Assembly (NCBI RefSeq): GCF_000315055.1
Contig: NZ_BAER01000127.1
Span: 164,998 to 228,997 of the forward strand
From: Paraglaciecola polaris LMG 21857
Lineage (GTDB): Bacteria; Pseudomonadota; Gammaproteobacteria; Enterobacterales; Alteromonadaceae
DNA length: 64,000 nucleotides
Reading direction: 5' to 3'
Within the stretch, counting starts at the first letter, position 1. Every line of letters begins with the position of its first letter. Positions 19,158 through 27,610 of this stretch are shown in pieces. The position numbers were made by a program, and so were the translations under genes. The notes below the pieces were generated by a model. That model had not been told where the DNA came from. It made no database searches and saw only the letters and a list, made by a program, of their open reading frames with translations.

Positions 19158-19646
19158 ATGTCAGTTTCTAACCCATTGCGAAAATTTGTCGATAAAGTTA
19201 ATCAATATCCAGCGTCTGTAAGTGCATTTTTAATGACCAAAGTGTTTCGCTTTAAAGTGAAGCTGGCGGGCACTACCAGTATTGAAGTTGTTTCTACTGA
19301 TGGGCGCCGGGTTGAGTACCGATTAAAAAATCGCACCAAGGTGCAGAATCATATTGGTAGTGTACATGCTGCCGCGATGGCTTTACTGGCTGAGTCAGCG
19401 ACAGGCTTTATTGTGGGGATTAATTTACCGGGTGACAAACTGCCATTGATTAAGTGTATGAACTTAAATTATGTGAAGCGGGCGACCGGGGACATGACCG
19501 CAGTAGCAACCTTAACTGATGCACAGATTGCGTTGCTTGCACAGCAAGAAAAAGGTGAAATTAACGTACAGGTTAAGGTAACGGATGAGACAGGAATACA
19601 ACCTGTGGAGTGTGAAATGATTTGGGCGTGGGTGCCTAAACGCTGA
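19158..19646 (+). CDS. DUF4442-family hotdog-fold protein (thioesterase-like)
   Basis: A 162-residue protein with the pattern of DUF4442 hotdog proteins: KVKLAGTTSIEVVS, then VQNHIGSVHAAAMALLAESATG, which corresponds to the long central hotdog helix, and KCMNLNYVKRATGDM. The fold is shared with acyl-CoA thioesterases such as PaaI; His-Ile-Gly-Ser-Val-His in the helix start is the likely active-site region. The real substrate is unknown. It has a GGTGG-type ribosome site and stands as a single gene between hairpins and the MaoP-like gene. Confidence 0.8.
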   Translation: MSVSNPLRKFVDKVNQYPASVSAFLMTKVFRFKVKLAGTTSIEVVSTDGRRVEYRLKNRTKVQNHIGSVHAAAMALLAESATGFIVGINLPGDKLPLIKCMNLNYVKRATGDMTAVATLTDAQIALLAQQEKGEINVQVKVTDETGIQPVECEMIWAWVPKR

Positions 19647-19761
19647 CATATTTTGCCTGCTTACAATACTTAATGAGGTGTCATAAGAAACATATAGAAA
19701 CAATAGTGTTGTAATCGCTATTTAATGGTAAAAAATCGTATATAAAATCACACTAAAAATA

Positions 19762-19789
19762 TTGACAGATTTTAGATTTAAATTATAAA
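19762..19789 (+). promoter_or_regulatory. Sigma-70-type promoter of the MaoP-like gene
   Basis: A consensus -35 TTGACA (19762-19767) and a near-consensus -10 TATAAA (19784-19789) are separated by 16 bases, in an A/T-rich stretch about 60 bases before the DUF413 start. Confidence 0.7.
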
Positions 19790-19794
19790 GCAAG

Positions 19795-19808
19795 TTGGCA
19801 AATGCCAA
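19795..19808. promoter_or_regulatory. Inverted repeat TTGGCA-AA-TGCCAA at the MaoP-like transcription start
   Basis: A perfect 6-2-6 palindrome just downstream of the predicted -10, i.e. about where transcription should begin. It is placed like an operator. In E. coli MaoP works with a cis site (maoS) near its own gene; whether this palindrome is such a site is speculation. Confidence 0.45.
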
Positions 19809-19849
19809 ATTATGTTGTCTTTAAATTAATTTAAATCGGGGATGCCATC

Positions 19850-20218
19850 ATGGCAAAACTTTCAAGAGAATCATTGTTTCAACGTATTTTTAGTGATCCT
19901 AAACACTATCCGTATGGTTTTGCGCGTTCAGGTGACTTTTCAATTTCAGAAAGTCGAGCGCTGAGTCAATACGGCTGCTTAATTACTGCCTTACTTGATG
20001 GTCAAATTGAAGCTGAATGTGATGAAGATAACGCATTGTTAGCCTCCGCTAAGGGTGAGAAAGAGCCGAGCACAGTTGCGGAAAAAGCCTGGTCAAAGTA
20101 CGACAAGCGCATACATCGGCCTAAGCTCGGTAATATTTATGGTAGTAGACCGTCAACACAGCGAGATGAAGAGGACATGTCTGAAGATACTGACCTCGAA
20201 ATCGAGCTGGATGATTAA
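19850..20218 (+). CDS. maoP: MaoP-like DUF413 protein
   Basis: A 122-residue protein of the DUF413 family, whose E. coli member MaoP (YifE) helps organise the Ori macrodomain. Shared features are RIFSDPKHYPYGFARSGDFSI near the start, the LSQYGCLITAL helix and AEKAWSKYDKRIHRPK in the second half, with an acidic tail. A consensus promoter and a palindrome precede it. It lies directly upstream of ilvIH; in E. coli the gene is likewise next to an acetohydroxy-acid synthase locus (ilvGM). The family match is good. The macrodomain role is transferred from E. coli. Confidence 0.82.
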   Translation: MAKLSRESLFQRIFSDPKHYPYGFARSGDFSISESRALSQYGCLITALLDGQIEAECDEDNALLASAKGEKEPSTVAEKAWSKYDKRIHRPKLGNIYGSRPSTQRDEEDMSEDTDLEIELDD

Positions 20219-20285
20219 TCTTAAATCATCGCTATAATCATAAAATCATCCTACAAATGACAGTGTTTTAGCCTGTAATCGAAAG

Positions 20286-20319
20286 GTATATCCTAATATG
20301 TTGCTATATTGGGATATAT
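20286..20319 (+). promoter_or_regulatory. Long hairpin in the ilvIH leader
   Basis: TATATCCTAATAT (20287-20299) pairs with ATATTGGGATATA (20306-20318) over 13 positions with one G-T wobble and a 6-nt loop; an outer G-T pair is possible. It has no T-run, so it is not a normal terminator for the gene before it. It lies about 120 bases before the ilvI ATG and could be a leader RNA structure or a DNA-binding palindrome. ilvIH is Lrp-controlled in E. coli. Confidence 0.5.
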
Positions 20320-20439
20320 ATCTCACTTTTATGTAAATTCCTGTTTAATCTTCCTCTTCCCTCAAGTATAGTTTTCGTTCGTTTGGTGGCAATATTGTGC
20401 CGAAACCTTTTTTTTAACAACTTTTTAGGAGAGTAGCCG

Positions 20440-22158
20440 ATGGAAATGATGTCAGGCGCCGCAATGGTTGTGCGAACCCTAAAAGATCTTGGGGTTAAGC
20501 ACGTATTCGGGTACCCGGGTGGAGCCGTTTTAGATATTTATGATGCATTATATGCACAGGAAGATGTGGAGCACATTCTGGTGCGTCATGAGCAAGGTGC
20601 CGCGCACATGGCTGATGGTTATGCCCGTTCTACAGGTACTACAGGTACCGTGCTCGTCACGTCAGGTCCTGGTGCGACCAATACCCTAACCGGTATCGCC
20701 ACTGCTTATATGGATTCTATCCCTATGGTCATCTTGTCTGGCCAAGTGCCGTCAATGCACATAGGTGAAGATGCCTTCCAGGAAACCGATATGGTCGGTT
20801 GTTCGCGCCCTGTGGTTAAACACAGCTTTCTCGTTAAGCGCGCCGTTGATATTCCTGAGGCGATTGCCAAAGCTTATTATATTGCTAACACTGGACGTCC
20901 TGGTCCTGTGGTAGTTGATTTACCAAAAGACATAGTCAATGTGCTTGAAGAGCATCCTTATCAGTTCCCTGAAGATGTGACTATGCGCTCATACAACCCG
21001 ACGTTGAAGGGGCATCCTAAGCAAATTAAAAAAGCCGCTAAGGTCTTGCTTGACGCCAAACGTCCTATTTTATACGTAGGCGGCGGTGCGATCGCGGCTG
21101 AAGCGAGTGAACTGGTTACTGAAATTGCAGAAAAGTTACACCTTCCCGTTACCTCTACTTTGATGGGACTGGGTGCCTTTTCCGGTGTTCATGCTCAAAG
21201 TCTAGGCATGCTTGGCATGCACGGCACGCTTGAATCAAATAAAGCCATGCATAACGCAGATTGTATTTTAGCGTTAGGCGCACGTTTTGATGACCGGGTA
21301 ACCAATAATGTTGAAAAGTTTTGTCCCCATGCGACCATTATCCATGTGGATATCGACCCTGCTTCTATTTCTAAGACCGTTGCCGTTCATATCCCAGTAG
21401 TGGGCAGTGTGGATCAAGTGGCTAAGCAGCTACTTGAGCAAATGGGTGACGTTGACAGTAACAAGCAAAAAGAAAAATTAGCTGATTGGTGGCAACAAAT
21501 TGAACAATGGCGTGGCCGTACTTGTTTAAACTATAAAAAAGACGACAAGCTGATTAAACCCCAGGAAGTAATTCAGTCAGTTTACAAACATACCAATGGC
21601 GATGCTTATGTCAGCTCTGACGTAGGTCAGCATCAAATGTTTGCTGCTTTGTATTACCCGTTTGCTAAACCACGTCGCTGGATCAACTCCGGGGGCCTAG
21701 GCACCATGGGCTTTGGATTACCGGCGGCTATGGGGGTTCAGATGGCTCACCGTGATGCGACGTCCGTAGTGATCACAGGTGATGGCAGTATTCAAATGAA
21801 TATCCAAGAGCTATCCACGTGTTTGCAATACAAGTTGCCGATCAAAATCATCTCTCTGAATAACCGCGCTTTAGGCATGGTACGTCAGTGGCAAGATATG
21901 AATTATAAGAGCCGTTATTCCAGTTCTTATATGGATTCAATGCCTGATTTCGTTAAATTGGCAGAGGCTTATGGCCATATCGGTATTCGTGTTGATCATC
22001 CAGATCAGTTAGATGCAGCCATGGAGCGCTGTTTTGCCGAGAAAGAACGTTTGGTATTCATGGATATCCAGATAGATCAGAATGAACATGTTTACCCCAT
22101 GCAGATTAAATTCGGCGCGATGGACGATATGCGATTAAGTAAGACGGAGCGCACATAA
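20440..22158 (+). CDS. ilvI: Acetolactate synthase III, large (catalytic) subunit
   Basis: ThDP/FAD enzyme that condenses two pyruvates, or pyruvate and 2-oxobutyrate, in the first common step of valine, leucine and isoleucine synthesis. Its 572 residues are the expected length. The N-terminal Pyr domain has [14 protein letters not shown] and the catalytic Glu in [17 protein letters not shown]. The central FAD domain has [20 protein letters not shown]. The ThDP motif is [18 protein letters not shown] with [13 protein letters not shown] after it. AGGAGAG gives a strong ribosome site. The stop overlaps the ilvH start by one base. Confidence 0.97.
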   Translation: MEMMSGAAMVVRTLKDLGVKHVFGYPGGAVLDIYDALYAQEDVEHILVRHEQGAAHMADGYARSTGTTGTVLVTSGPGATNTLTGIATAYMDSIPMVILSGQVPSMHIGEDAFQETDMVGCSRPVVKHSFLVKRAVDIPEAIAKAYYIANTGRPGPVVVDLPKDIVNVLEEHPYQFPEDVTMRSYNPTLKGHPKQIKKAAKVLLDAKRPILYVGGGAIAAEASELVTEIAEKLHLPVTSTLMGLGAFSGVHAQSLGMLGMHGTLESNKAMHNADCILALGARFDDRVTNNVEKFCPHATIIHVDIDPASISKTVAVHIPVVGSVDQVAKQLLEQMGDVDSNKQKEKLADWWQQIEQWRGRTCLNYKKDDKLIKPQEVIQSVYKHTNGDAYVSSDVGQHQMFAALYYPFAKPRRWINSGGLGTMGFGLPAAMGVQMAHRDATSVVITGDGSIQMNIQELSTCLQYKLPIKIISLNNRALGMVRQWQDMNYKSRYSSSYMDSMPDFVKLAEAYGHIGIRVDHPDQLDAAMERCFAEKERLVFMDIQIDQNEHVYPMQIKFGAMDDMRLSKTERT

Positions 22159-22655
22159 TGAAACGTATTATTTCAGTTTTAATGGAAAACGCGCCCGGTG
22201 CTCTATCACGTATTGTTGGTGTATTTTCCCAACGGGGCTACAACGTTGATTCGTTGTGTGTGGCAGCGACAGACGATAAGAGCTTGTCGCGCTTGACCAT
22301 CACCACCCAAGCAGATGACAAAGTTATTGAGCAGATCACTAAGCAAGTAAACAAGCTTATTGATGTACTGAAAGTGACAGATCTGACTGACGGTAATCAT
22401 GTTGAACGCGAGTTGATGTTGATTAAAGTTGCCACGCGCAGTGAATTGGTGCGTGCAGAAGTTAATCGCAACGTGGATATTTTTCGTGCGCAGATCATTG
22501 ATGTCGACCTAAACAACTATACGATCCAGGTCACGGGTACGAGCGATAAGTTAGATGCATTTGCGAACGTATTAGCGCAAAGTACCGAGATTATCGAAGC
22601 GTCACGTACTGGGGTATGTGGTTTGGCTCGCGGCGATAAAGCGCTGCGTCCTTAA
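22158..22655 (+). CDS. ilvH: Acetolactate synthase III, small (regulatory) subunit
   Basis: Regulatory partner of IlvI, 165 residues. The N-terminal ACT domain (about 1-75; [27 protein letters not shown]) binds valine for feedback inhibition. The C-terminal half has the usual ELMLIKV and the VTGTSDKLDAF segment. The Asn-Ala-Pro-Gly-Ala loop that contacts valine is intact, so feedback control is expected. It is translated by coupling from ilvI (TAATG) and is followed by an intrinsic terminator. Confidence 0.97.
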   Translation: MKRIISVLMENAPGALSRIVGVFSQRGYNVDSLCVAATDDKSLSRLTITTQADDKVIEQITKQVNKLIDVLKVTDLTDGNHVERELMLIKVATRSELVRAEVNRNVDIFRAQIIDVDLNNYTIQVTGTSDKLDAFANVLAQSTEIIEASRTGVCGLARGDKALRP

Positions 22656-22686
22656 GCCAGTTCCTAGGCACTAATATTTGCAAAAT

Positions 22687-22709
22687 AGGCTCATTATGAG
22701 CCTTTTTTT
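22687..22709 (+). terminator. Rho-independent terminator of ilvIH
   Basis: A perfect 7-bp stem (AGGCTCA / TGAGCCT) with a 3-nt loop is followed by seven T. It lies 32 bases after the ilvH stop and before the convergent tdk gene. Confidence 0.88.
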
Positions 22710-22742
22710 ATGGGTACGCCCCATGCTGAAGAATATGGTTGT

Positions 22743-23327
22743 TTAAGGTTTATCCCACACGAGTTCTTTAAAGTGTTTACGGCACATTGACTCATATCTG
22801 TCATTGCCGCCTACTTCAACTTGAGCACCTTCTCTGGCGGCGTTGCCTTGCTGATCAAGGCGCACCACAAAAGTCGCTTTTCTGCCGCAATGGCAGATAG
22901 TCTTTAATTCGATTAGCTTATCTGCCCAGGCCATCAAGTAGCGGCTGCCTTCAAAGGTTTCGCCAACAAAATCAGTACGCAGACCATAAGCTAAAACAGG
23001 AATATCTAAGTCATCGACCACAGAAACCAGTTGCTGTACTTGTTGTTTATTTAAGAACTGTGCTTCATCGATAAACACACAATCTAATTTTTTGTCATGG
23101 CACATATCTGCAATTTGTTGATGTAAGTCACTACTAGCATTGAATAAAAAAGCACTTGCTTCGAGACCAATGCGGGATGCAACCTTGCCTGCACCGAAAC
23201 GGTCATCAAGAGCTGCAGTGAAAATAGCGGCGCGCATACCGCGTTCTTTATAGTTGTAAGCAGACTGCAGCAGAGAGGTTGATTTGCCTGCATTCATTGC
23301 AGAATAATAGAAGTAGAGCTGTGCCAT
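22743..23327 (-). CDS. tdk: Thymidine kinase (type II)
   Basis: Phosphorylates thymidine to TMP in nucleoside salvage; 194 residues. The P-loop is SAMNAGKST near residue 10, the catalytic base lies in [10 protein letters not shown], and the lasso/zinc region carries CHCGRKA and a later C-RKH pair. I chose the ATG that starts the family N-terminus [15 protein letters not shown]; a TTG 27 bases upstream would add non-family residues. It is a single gene between ilvIH (convergent) and the GGDEF-EAL gene (same strand). Confidence 0.96.
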   Translation of the reverse strand: MAQLYFYYSAMNAGKSTSLLQSAYNYKERGMRAAIFTAALDDRFGAGKVASRIGLEASAFLFNASSDLHQQIADMCHDKKLDCVFIDEAQFLNKQQVQQLVSVVDDLDIPVLAYGLRTDFVGETFEGSRYLMAWADKLIELKTICHCGRKATFVVRLDQQGNAAREGAQVEVGGNDRYESMCRKHFKELVWDKP

Positions 23328-23426
23328 GTAACACGGGATCCTGAGGTGCACCAAGAGCGCTTGGTATTCGTTATTATTTGCTTGCTATGGTAGCGGATCT
23401 GCCAGTTAAAGTCCGCTGCTGTTAGG

Positions 23427-25475
23427 CTATTTTACGTCTAAGGATTCGCAGGTGATATCGTTTATGGGATTCTGCCACTGAATTAACTGTTCGTTGCGCA
23501 TGGGTTTAGCAAAATAAAAACCTTGCAGATAGTCCACACCCATAGCGGTTAATGCTTGCGCTTGGGCTAGACTTTCCACGCCTTCGGCGACGGTCTTACA
23601 GTTGAGTTCGCTGGCAATAAACAACGTGGCACGAATAATCGCCTCACCATTGTTGTCCATATTATCAATAAAGGATTTATCGATTTTGACTTGGTTGACT
23701 GACAAGGTTTGCAATTGGGACAAAGACGAATATCCGGTGCCAAAATCATCAATGGAGACTTGAATTTTCCTGGCTTGGATCGCTTCAAGTTGCTGCTTAA
23801 TTTTGATTTTATTGTCGACAAATATGGATTCAGTTATTTCCAAATGCAATCGTTCTGGGTCGAGCCCACTGCTACGCAACGCATTATCAAGGGCGCGTAT
23901 AAAGCTGTCGTCCATCAGTTGAATAATCGATACATTCACTGATACAGCGGCATTGTGGGCATATTGCCACTGACTGGCATCCATGCATGCTCGGTTGAGT
24001 ACCCAAGCGCCAATTTCTTTAATTAAGCCCGACTTTTCGGCTAACGGAATAAATTGATCTGGCCCGATGAGGCGCCCATTAAAATCCCAACGTAGTAAAG
24101 CTTCAAACGACCAAGAAGTACTGTCTTTGGCTGATATAATGGGTTGGTAGCACAAGTATAATTGCCGGCGTTCTGTGGCGTGTTGTAAGCCTTCAAGTAT
24201 GCTTTGTGAATCAACAACCTTTTGTTGCAACTCATTGCTAAAGATCGCTGGCGTGCGGTTTGAGGTGTTTTTTTGCTCACACATAACTAAATCGGCAAAC
24301 TGAATTAGCTCAGCCGCGTCAGCACTGTGCTCAGGACACATAGCGATGCCAATGGTTGCGCCTAAATGCACACTATTGTTATTGATGATTATGGCTTGAG
24401 AAATACTGGTAATAATCGCGCTGGCAATGGCTTGGGCGGTTTGTGCATCGCTGTAAGGCAGGGCAACTAGAAACTCGTCACCGTTCCAGCGACCGAGTTT
24501 ATTCTTATCTGCGAATGCGCCGATGCGTTTGGTCACTTCTTTTAAGACGCTGTCGCCCACTTGATGACCCATGGTGTCGTTAATTTTTTTAAAGCCATCG
24601 AGATCAATAAACAGTAGCGCTAGGTCGCTGTTACTTTGGGCGGCTCTGGCCGTTAATTTACCTAAGGTTTGGGTAAATGCTTTGCGGTTCATTAATTGCG
24701 TGAGGGGATCAAGGTACGATAGTTGGGCGATTTTTTCCGTGCGCTTACTGACTTGCTCTTCAAGGGTATTGTTGATGGCATTGAGCTTGTCATATGCGGC
24801 GTTTAATTCTTGATTAACTTCGTCCAATTGACGCTTTTCTTGACGAAGCTGCTCGCTCATCGCCATGTTCATATTTTTAATATGGATGGAATCTAAAGTG
24901 AATTTTACCGCCTTATGGTAGGTAAACACTAGCCCAATGCTAAAGGCTAAACCTAACCCTCCGAGTATGACGCGATAATCTTCTTGAGAAATCACGCCCA
25001 ATAGTGAGATGGGTACCAACAATATCAGTGCATAAGAAATCGATATACGGGCGTTAGCAGCCAACACGGATTGCCCTCCCGCTGCCATAGACGACAACAC
25101 TATGATCATGGTCGAGAATTCGAGTAGGTTGACTTGATTGAAGGTAAAAAGCGGCAAGCTGGCCCAAATAACAGCGGTGGCTAGGCAACCAACACCAAAA
25201 CGGCGCTGGGCTGCACCGCCATCAAAATCATTACGTGGCCTTATTTTATGTTGCCAATAGATCCCATCAAGCAGGCGGGCAGTTAATATCGATAACATCA
25301 CCAACCACCAAAAAAATTTGATCCCTGCTATGTCAGGGTTGGAAAAACCAAATGCGAGAACTGTGCTAGATGCAAGCGTAATCGAACAGCCTGCTATGGT
25401 ATTACTATAAAGTAATTTCGCCGCGTCCTGACTGTTTAGTGCTCGTAATTCAGCTGAAGTATTACTCACTCTCAT
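23427..25475 (-). CDS. Membrane GGDEF-EAL protein, probable c-di-GMP phosphodiesterase
   Basis: Inner-membrane protein of 682 residues. About six hydrophobic segments fill residues 20-195, then a coiled coil (about 200-245) precedes a GGDEF domain (about 250-415) and an EAL domain (about 425-670). The GGDEF loop reads WNGDEF, so its first Gly is replaced by Asn and cyclase activity is doubtful; it may act as a GTP-sensing regulator. The EAL domain keeps FEALLRW, NVSIIQL, ITESIF, IDDFGTGYSSL, KIDKSFI, VAEGVE and the QGFYFAKPM end, so cleavage of cyclic di-GMP is expected. Single gene; the sensed signal is unknown. Confidence 0.92.
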   Translation of the reverse strand: MRVSNTSAELRALNSQDAAKLLYSNTIAGCSITLASSTVLAFGFSNPDIAGIKFFWWLVMLSILTARLLDGIYWQHKIRPRNDFDGGAAQRRFGVGCLATAVIWASLPLFTFNQVNLLEFSTMIIVLSSMAAGGQSVLAANARISISYALILLVPISLLGVISQEDYRVILGGLGLAFSIGLVFTYHKAVKFTLDSIHIKNMNMAMSEQLRQEKRQLDEVNQELNAAYDKLNAINNTLEEQVSKRTEKIAQLSYLDPLTQLMNRKAFTQTLGKLTARAAQSNSDLALLFIDLDGFKKINDTMGHQVGDSVLKEVTKRIGAFADKNKLGRWNGDEFLVALPYSDAQTAQAIASAIITSISQAIIINNNSVHLGATIGIAMCPEHSADAAELIQFADLVMCEQKNTSNRTPAIFSNELQQKVVDSQSILEGLQHATERRQLYLCYQPIISAKDSTSWSFEALLRWDFNGRLIGPDQFIPLAEKSGLIKEIGAWVLNRACMDASQWQYAHNAAVSVNVSIIQLMDDSFIRALDNALRSSGLDPERLHLEITESIFVDNKIKIKQQLEAIQARKIQVSIDDFGTGYSSLSQLQTLSVNQVKIDKSFIDNMDNNGEAIIRATLFIASELNCKTVAEGVESLAQAQALTAMGVDYLQGFYFAKPMRNEQLIQWQNPINDITCESLDVK

Positions 25476-25603
25476 CCTAAGTATGTTGACTAATTCTTTG
25501 TTTCTCGTTTGTTATTAGCAAAACGCTAAGCAAAACTGAACGTAAATTTATTGCTATTAGACGGATAATCTACCGCAAATTTTTGAAAAAAGTAACAGCT
25601 GCT

Positions 25604-26245
25604 TTACAAGGACTGTTTTAGGTATCTCACTAATTGTTCTCCAGCGATGCGAATGTGCTCTGTGAGCACTTTATTGGCCTTTTGTCGATCATCTTCACGC
25701 AGTGCTGTTAGTAACGCCTCATGCTCATTTTGGCTGTGGGATAAATAATCCAACTCCATTTCCTGAAACCCTATGTACCGAGCGCATAATTGATGCAATT
25801 GAGTCACAGTGTCGAACAGCGCAGGGCGATCTGCAGGTAGATATAAACAGCGATGAAATTGCCAATTAAGTTCGCCTTGTTGCAGTATATCTCGAGGCTC
25901 ACTGCTTTTCAGCTTCAACAAGATGTCTTGTGCTTTGCCGAGGGTTTCAAAATTGATATTAGGTATGGCGTGGCCTAGTAACATAGGCTCAAGATGCAAT
26001 CGCATTAAATACAAGTCTTCAGCGTCACTGGAGTTTAATGGCCGTATCATCACACTGGACTTGCCATGATTACTTAACCAGCCGTCGTTTTTTAAGCGTT
26101 GCAGGGTATCGCGTATCGGAATACGACTTACCCCGTAACGCTCAGCAAGTAGCGTTTGCTTGAGCGCGGTATTTTGCGGTAGTTTCCCATGCACAATATC
26201 GTGTTTGAGTTGTAGGTACAGACTATCAGTCTTCGAATAATGCAT
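25604..26245 (-). CDS. GntR-family regulator (FadR/FCD subfamily)
   Basis: DNA-binding regulator of 213 residues. A winged helix at about 8-70 (LKQTLLAERYGVSRIPIRDTLQRLKNDGWL) precedes an all-helical FCD ligand domain with the metal-binding type residues in LMRLHLE, FHRCLY and the terminal ADEHIRIA-like helix. It directly follows the BenE transporter gene with a one-base gap, so it is the last gene of that pair and probably controls it. Two sites of the TTGTATAC type used by GntR proteins lie at the transporter start. The ligand is probably a small aromatic or carboxylic acid, by inference. Confidence 0.9.
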   Translation of the reverse strand: MHYSKTDSLYLQLKHDIVHGKLPQNTALKQTLLAERYGVSRIPIRDTLQRLKNDGWLSNHGKSSVMIRPLNSSDAEDLYLMRLHLEPMLLGHAIPNINFETLGKAQDILLKLKSSEPRDILQQGELNWQFHRCLYLPADRPALFDTVTQLHQLCARYIGFQEMELDYLSHSQNEHEALLTALREDDRQKANKVLTEHIRIAGEQLVRYLKQSL

Positions 26246-26246
26246 A

Positions 26247-27452
26247 TCAAGCTCTGTTATTAGATGCTGAAATGTGGCTTTTTAGAGCGGCTTTACGATT
26301 GAATAATAATGTCAGCATACCAAGGATTAGCCCCCAGAAAGCCGAAGATACGTCAAACAACGACACACCTGAGGCGGTGACCAGAAAGGTCAATACGGCG
26401 GCATCACGATATTGGGTATCATGTACCGAGCTATACAAACTCGCCCCTATGGTTCCCAGTAGAGCCAGTCCGGCTAAGGTTGCGACTAACGCCGCAGGAA
26501 AGGCGGCGAACAGACTAACGACCGCAGTGGCGCCAAGACCAGCAAGAACATTAAATATCCCGGCTGACAAACCAGCCACATAGCGTTTGGCGGGATCTAT
26601 ATGTGACTCTTCACTCGTACAAATGGCAGCCGTAATGGCGGCTAAGTTGAAGCTAAAGCCACCAAACGGAGCGAGTATTAAATTAAGCGCACCGCTAGTG
26701 GTAATAATCGGTGAGATGGGTTGTTGTCCGTAACCACTGGACTTGAGTACCGCCATTCCGGGTAAGTTCTGCGCTGTCATTGTCACAATAAACAAAGGAA
26801 TACCAACACCGAGCAAGACTGAAAAGTCAAATTGTGGCGAAACCCAGACTGGTGTGGCCATGGTTAAATCAATATCTGTGCTATTAAACATACCAGCATA
26901 CAGTGCGTAAAGCGTACCTGTGGCCAGCACCAACAAAATACTGAAGCGGGGTAACAAGCGTTTCGCGGTAAAATAGCTAAGCAGCATAATACCCACAAGT
27001 TCCGGTTGCAGGGCCAGTGAACTAAAAATCCCCAAGCCGAATTGCAGCAGTATACCTGCCAGCATGGCACTTGCTAAGGGCAGAGGGATGCGTTTTGTCA
27101 GGCGATCAAACCAACCTGTCATTCCCGTGATCAGGGTTAGCACCGCCACAAAAATAAATATACCAATGGCTTGTTCGACACTGACCCCTGCAAGGCTAGT
27201 GGCCAGTAATGCGGCGCCAGGTGTGGACCAAACAATGATAATGGGACGCTTGTAATACCAAGACAGCCCAAAGCAACCTAGGCCCATACCGACACCGAGC
27301 GCCCATACCCAGCTGACAATCATCTCGTGGGTGGCACCTGCTGCTTGAGCGGCTTGAAATACAATGGCCACTGCACTGGCAAAGCCTACGAGGACTGCGA
27401 TAAAACCTGCGCTCACGGCAGATAAACTCATGTCTTTAAACAGGTTTCTCAT
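26247..27452 (-). CDS. BenE/YdcO-family transporter (benzoate:H+ symporter type)
   Basis: Inner-membrane carrier of about 401 residues with 11-12 hydrophobic segments. The family motifs VWSTPGAALLATSLAG, ASAMLAGILLQFGLG, VTMTAQNLPGMAVLKSSGY, PFGGFSFNLAAITAAIC and FLVTASGVSLFDVSSAFWGL are clear and resemble E. coli YdcO and benzoate transporter BenE. No aromatic catabolic genes are nearby, so benzoate itself is not assured. I start at the ATG giving MRNLFKDMS; an ATG 12 bases upstream is also possible. Neither has a visible ribosome site, so the transcript may be leaderless. It forms an operon with the GntR gene. Confidence 0.9.
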   Translation of the reverse strand: MRNLFKDMSLSAVSAGFIAVLVGFASAVAIVFQAAQAAGATHEMIVSWVWALGVGMGLGCFGLSWYYKRPIIIVWSTPGAALLATSLAGVSVEQAIGIFIFVAVLTLITGMTGWFDRLTKRIPLPLASAMLAGILLQFGLGIFSSLALQPELVGIMLLSYFTAKRLLPRFSILLVLATGTLYALYAGMFNSTDIDLTMATPVWVSPQFDFSVLLGVGIPLFIVTMTAQNLPGMAVLKSSGYGQQPISPIITTSGALNLILAPFGGFSFNLAAITAAICTSEESHIDPAKRYVAGLSAGIFNVLAGLGATAVVSLFAAFPAALVATLAGLALLGTIGASLYSSVHDTQYRDAAVLTFLVTASGVSLFDVSSAFWGLILGMLTLLFNRKAALKSHISASNNRA

Positions 27453-27453
27453 T

Positions 27454-27483
27454 TTGTATACCATGCTATATTTGTATACAAAT
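27454..27483 (-). promoter_or_regulatory. Paired GntR-type operators at the BenE gene start
   Basis: A perfect 14-bp palindrome ATTTGTATACAAAT (27470-27483) and a near copy TTGTATACCA (27454-27463) lie immediately upstream of, or over, the BenE start codon. The TTGTATACAA core is typical of FadR/VanR-group GntR operators. Binding by the regulator encoded at the end of this operon would give autorepression. Confidence 0.65.
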
Positions 27484-27515
27484 TTAACACGGCCAAATAA
27501 CAGCTGTATAGTATT

Positions 27516-27540
27516 AACCCTTAGGGTTGCTCAATTGAGC
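27516..27540. promoter_or_regulatory. Two abutting palindromes upstream of BenE
   Basis: AACCCT-T-AGGGTT (27516-27528) is directly followed by GCTCAATTGAGC (27529-27540), both perfect. They lie about 65-90 bases before the BenE start and after the BASS gene. No T-run follows on either strand, so a terminator is unlikely. They may be further regulator sites. Confidence 0.4.
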
Positions 27541-27610
27541 TGAAAAAAACAAGAATAGGAGAGAATGTCAGTTAGAACAGCAAGTACTGCCTAGCGACAG
27601 GTATCGTTAT

